This document shows, in pieces, positions 62,200 to 64,000 of a stretch of DNA of 64,000 nucleotides. The notes under the pieces were generated by a model, which worked only from the letters and a program-made list of their open reading frames with translations, was not told where the DNA came from and searched no databases. This DNA is from Heracleum sosnowskyi. Its lineage: Eukaryota > Streptophyta > Magnoliopsida > Apiales > Apiaceae. Location of the stretch: positions 118,196,674 through 118,260,673 of the forward strand of contig CM061243.1 of the NCBI GenBank assembly GCA_030848705.1, given 5' to 3'. Made by a program: the position numbers and the translations under genes. How positions within the stretch are numbered: the stretch's first letter is position 1; each line of letters begins with the position of its first letter.

Positions 62200-62694
62200 A
62201 TTGCCTTGGTGAATTCTTTTCACTTTTACAGATCTGAAATTCAAAAGGCTCCCGTTTATATACTTACAAAACATACACACCCAAGAACACAACTCACTCG
62301 ATACTTTCTCGATTTCTACTGTTTATTAACCTTCAACGATTTACTGCAGTGAATTCTTTTTTAACGGAGAGATTACTGTGTACTGTGTTGAGTTGTTAAT
62401 TGCTTTTCAAAGAAACCATCGAGAGAGACAGGAAGATAGAACTGTGATACCTTGATAATTGCAAGAATTTTGTATTCTGTTGATTTATCAATAGAGTTTT
62501 TGAGGTTGAAATTCACTAATCCATTATCAATTTGCAGTCAAAGTTCTAAAAATAGGAATTTGTTTTTGGTTTAGGTGTTTTCATTCGAAAAGAAAAGGGG
62601 TATATTTTCTGTCAAGGTTGATTAATTAGAAATAATTAATTAATTTAAAAGTAAAATTAGTTTTGGTTTATTTAAATTTTTTGGAAATTTTAAA

Positions 62695-64000
62695 ATGGCT
62701 GGAGAATTTATTATTACCAAAACTAATCATGTCTCGTTTCAAAACTTGCAATCCATAACGAACTTACAGTTTCGTGCATGGGCAGAGTTTTTGAACACAC
62801 GTTCATTAGTGGCATATGATGTGAGTACTCCCGTGGTCCTTTGCATCGATCAATTGACTGCGTTGTACACAACCGCCACGGATACGAGTGAGAATAACGT
62901 AAGGTCCTTCAGTTTTGTTGTGCCAGGGGGCAGAACAATAAGGGTGACGGAACATGATTTTAATCGAATCTTACATTTTCCTACAGAAAACCTTGTTCCG
63001 GATCCCACGACTGAGGAGATACATGCTTTCTTCACTCTCATTAGAAGTCAACAACCTAACTTCTTTGTGGGAGAGTTCCTTAAGCATTACTTGCCAAAAG
63101 CATGGAACTTTTTCTTTCATACCCTAATCCATGTTTTTACTGCCAAGCTAACAAATCTGCATGGTATTCCCTTATTCCTTCAAAAGATAGGGTTTGCCAT
63201 TGCCAACAATAGGCATATTAACATTGGACGGTTACTGATTGATCAAGTAATCATATGCATGGGACCACTGGATGAAAGAACAGGCATAGATGATGTGTTT
63301 TGTTTCTATCCTAGGTTCCTACAGCTAATTCTCAATGATATCTTAACAGATGATGAACGAGAGACATTTGATGGCGAGGAGAACCAGGATTGTATGAAGA
63401 TGAAGAGCAATGCCATAACCGCTCTGATAAGTAAGAACAACTATCTTCCAGGGGTACCCACTGTTCTCACTGAATATCTAAGAACGGTGCCCCTACCACT
63501 CCTACCCCCAGGGGAACAGGTAAATCAAGGTAACATTCCTGAACTGGCTCCTGAACCACAACCTATGGATGTTGATCCAGAGCCCTTAGTGGCCATTCCA
63601 GACCAGGAGGTTGCAAACCCACAACCTCTAACCACGGTCGAAGAGCCTTTGGAAGAGCCAAATGAAACAATAAACGAACCTCCTTCCCCTCCTATACCCA
63701 ATATTCAGACATCCGTGAGTGTAGAGGGAGATAGTGCCTTAGCAGCACCACATAAGGAGATACACCCTTCAACAGCAGCTCTGCCTTCCTCTAAAAGGAG
63801 ACGAACAGAAACCGAGGCAACTGTTGATACTTTATTTCAAACTTCCAAAGCGCCCTTTATTGATTTTTCTGATGCTGATTGGGCTACGCTAACGAAAGCT
63901 ATATCTGAACCATTAGCTCAATCAGGTAAGGAAGAATTGACGGAAGCAACTGGTGTTCCGACCATATTACGGTCAGGTTCACTGGTTGAAGGTTCTAAGA
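62695..64000 (+). CDS. Third ORF of second Sirevirus-like element, partial
   Basis: Opens ATG at 62695 (MAGEFIITKTNHVSF) and is uninterrupted for 435 codons to the window edge. Residues 1-220 look homologous to the third ORF at 34912: PKAWNFFFHT (134-143), FTAKLTNLHGIP (148-159), INIGRLLIDQV (175-185) and FYPRFLQLIL (204-213) align with the corresponding motifs there. A proline/glutamate-rich, low-complexity stretch follows (about 270-370) with a basic SSKRRR near 363. From memory the first domain resembles the Pfam 'putative plant transposon protein' family. No signal peptide or membrane helix seen. The C-terminal part lies outside the window. Function unknown. Confidence 0.85.
   Translation, partial: MAGEFIITKTNHVSFQNLQSITNLQFRAWAEFLNTRSLVAYDVSTPVVLCIDQLTALYTTATDTSENNVRSFSFVVPGGRTIRVTEHDFNRILHFPTENLVPDPTTEEIHAFFTLIRSQQPNFFVGEFLKHYLPKAWNFFFHTLIHVFTAKLTNLHGIPLFLQKIGFAIANNRHINIGRLLIDQVIICMGPLDERTGIDDVFCFYPRFLQLILNDILTDDERETFDGEENQDCMKMKSNAITALISKNNYLPGVPTVLTEYLRTVPLPLLPPGEQVNQGNIPELAPEPQPMDVDPEPLVAIPDQEVANPQPLTTVEEPLEEPNETINEPPSPPIPNIQTSVSVEGDSALAAPHKEIHPSTAALPSSKRRRTETEATVDTLFQTSKAPFIDFSDADWATLTKAISEPLAQSGKEELTEATGVPTILRSGSLVEGSK

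Larger units (their letters stand above)
54305..64000 (+). mobile_element. Second Sirevirus-like element, runs off the window
   Basis: Plus-strand element with 5' LTR ending AACA at 55413, PBS TGGTATCAGAGC at 55416-55427, gag, pol, a motif-rich spacer and a third ORF still open at the window end. The left boundary is approximate because the 3' LTR is not in view. It appears to have inserted into the gypsy element's gag. Same overall plan as the element at 30563-42638, but LTR, gag and motif differ clearly. Confidence 0.88.

Overview
The window is a nuclear segment of a plant genome, almost certainly a core eudicot. Two genes have GT-AG introns, TATA/G-box promoters and plant-specific protein families, and most of the rest is plant-type LTR retrotransposons, MITEs and Helitrons in AT-rich DNA. 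I could not name the species; the Sirevirus-like copies would suit an asterid, but that is weak inference.

Layout. 1-2499 is old Helitron-like DNA ending in a Helitron 3' terminus. 3129-7924 is a small, broken Ty1/copia element on the minus strand, followed by LINE debris (8050-8690). 9700-11750 is a complete S-adenosylmethionine decarboxylase gene with three G-boxes, a leader intron, and the tiny/small uORF pair that gives polyamine feedback on translation. A long foldback element (12019-12778) separates it from a convergent 23-exon gene on the minus strand (27043 down to 13559). That gene encodes a 1,869-residue CLU/TPR protein of the TSS/REC family. Its introns carry a clean Helitron (16259-17454), a SINE remnant, two Stowaway-like MITEs and one GC-AG intron.

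From about 28.2 kb onward the DNA is nested retrotransposons. An old plus-strand copia element (28238-46506) was split by a young minus-strand Sirevirus-like element (30563-42638; 521-bp LTRs with 3 differences; target duplication GAAAT). Its 3' LTR was separately hit by a PIF/Harbinger-like MITE (45266-46338). A minus-strand chromodomain Ty3/gypsy element with a 3.25-kb LTR (46633 to about 54300) follows. It is cut off by a second Sirevirus-like element on the plus strand (about 54305 to beyond the window end).

The most interesting material is in the two Sirevirus-like elements. Each has gag, pol and a third, env-position ORF downstream of pol (1,227 aa complete on the minus strand at 34912-31229; at least 435 codons, still open, at 62695-64000). 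The two third ORFs look homologous in their first ~220 residues. Each element is also seeded with its own short oligonucleotide in both orientations: CAGAGTTT in the first and TTCGATAGTTTTT in the second. Copies cluster in the LTR and just upstream of the third ORF and sometimes pair into perfect hairpins.
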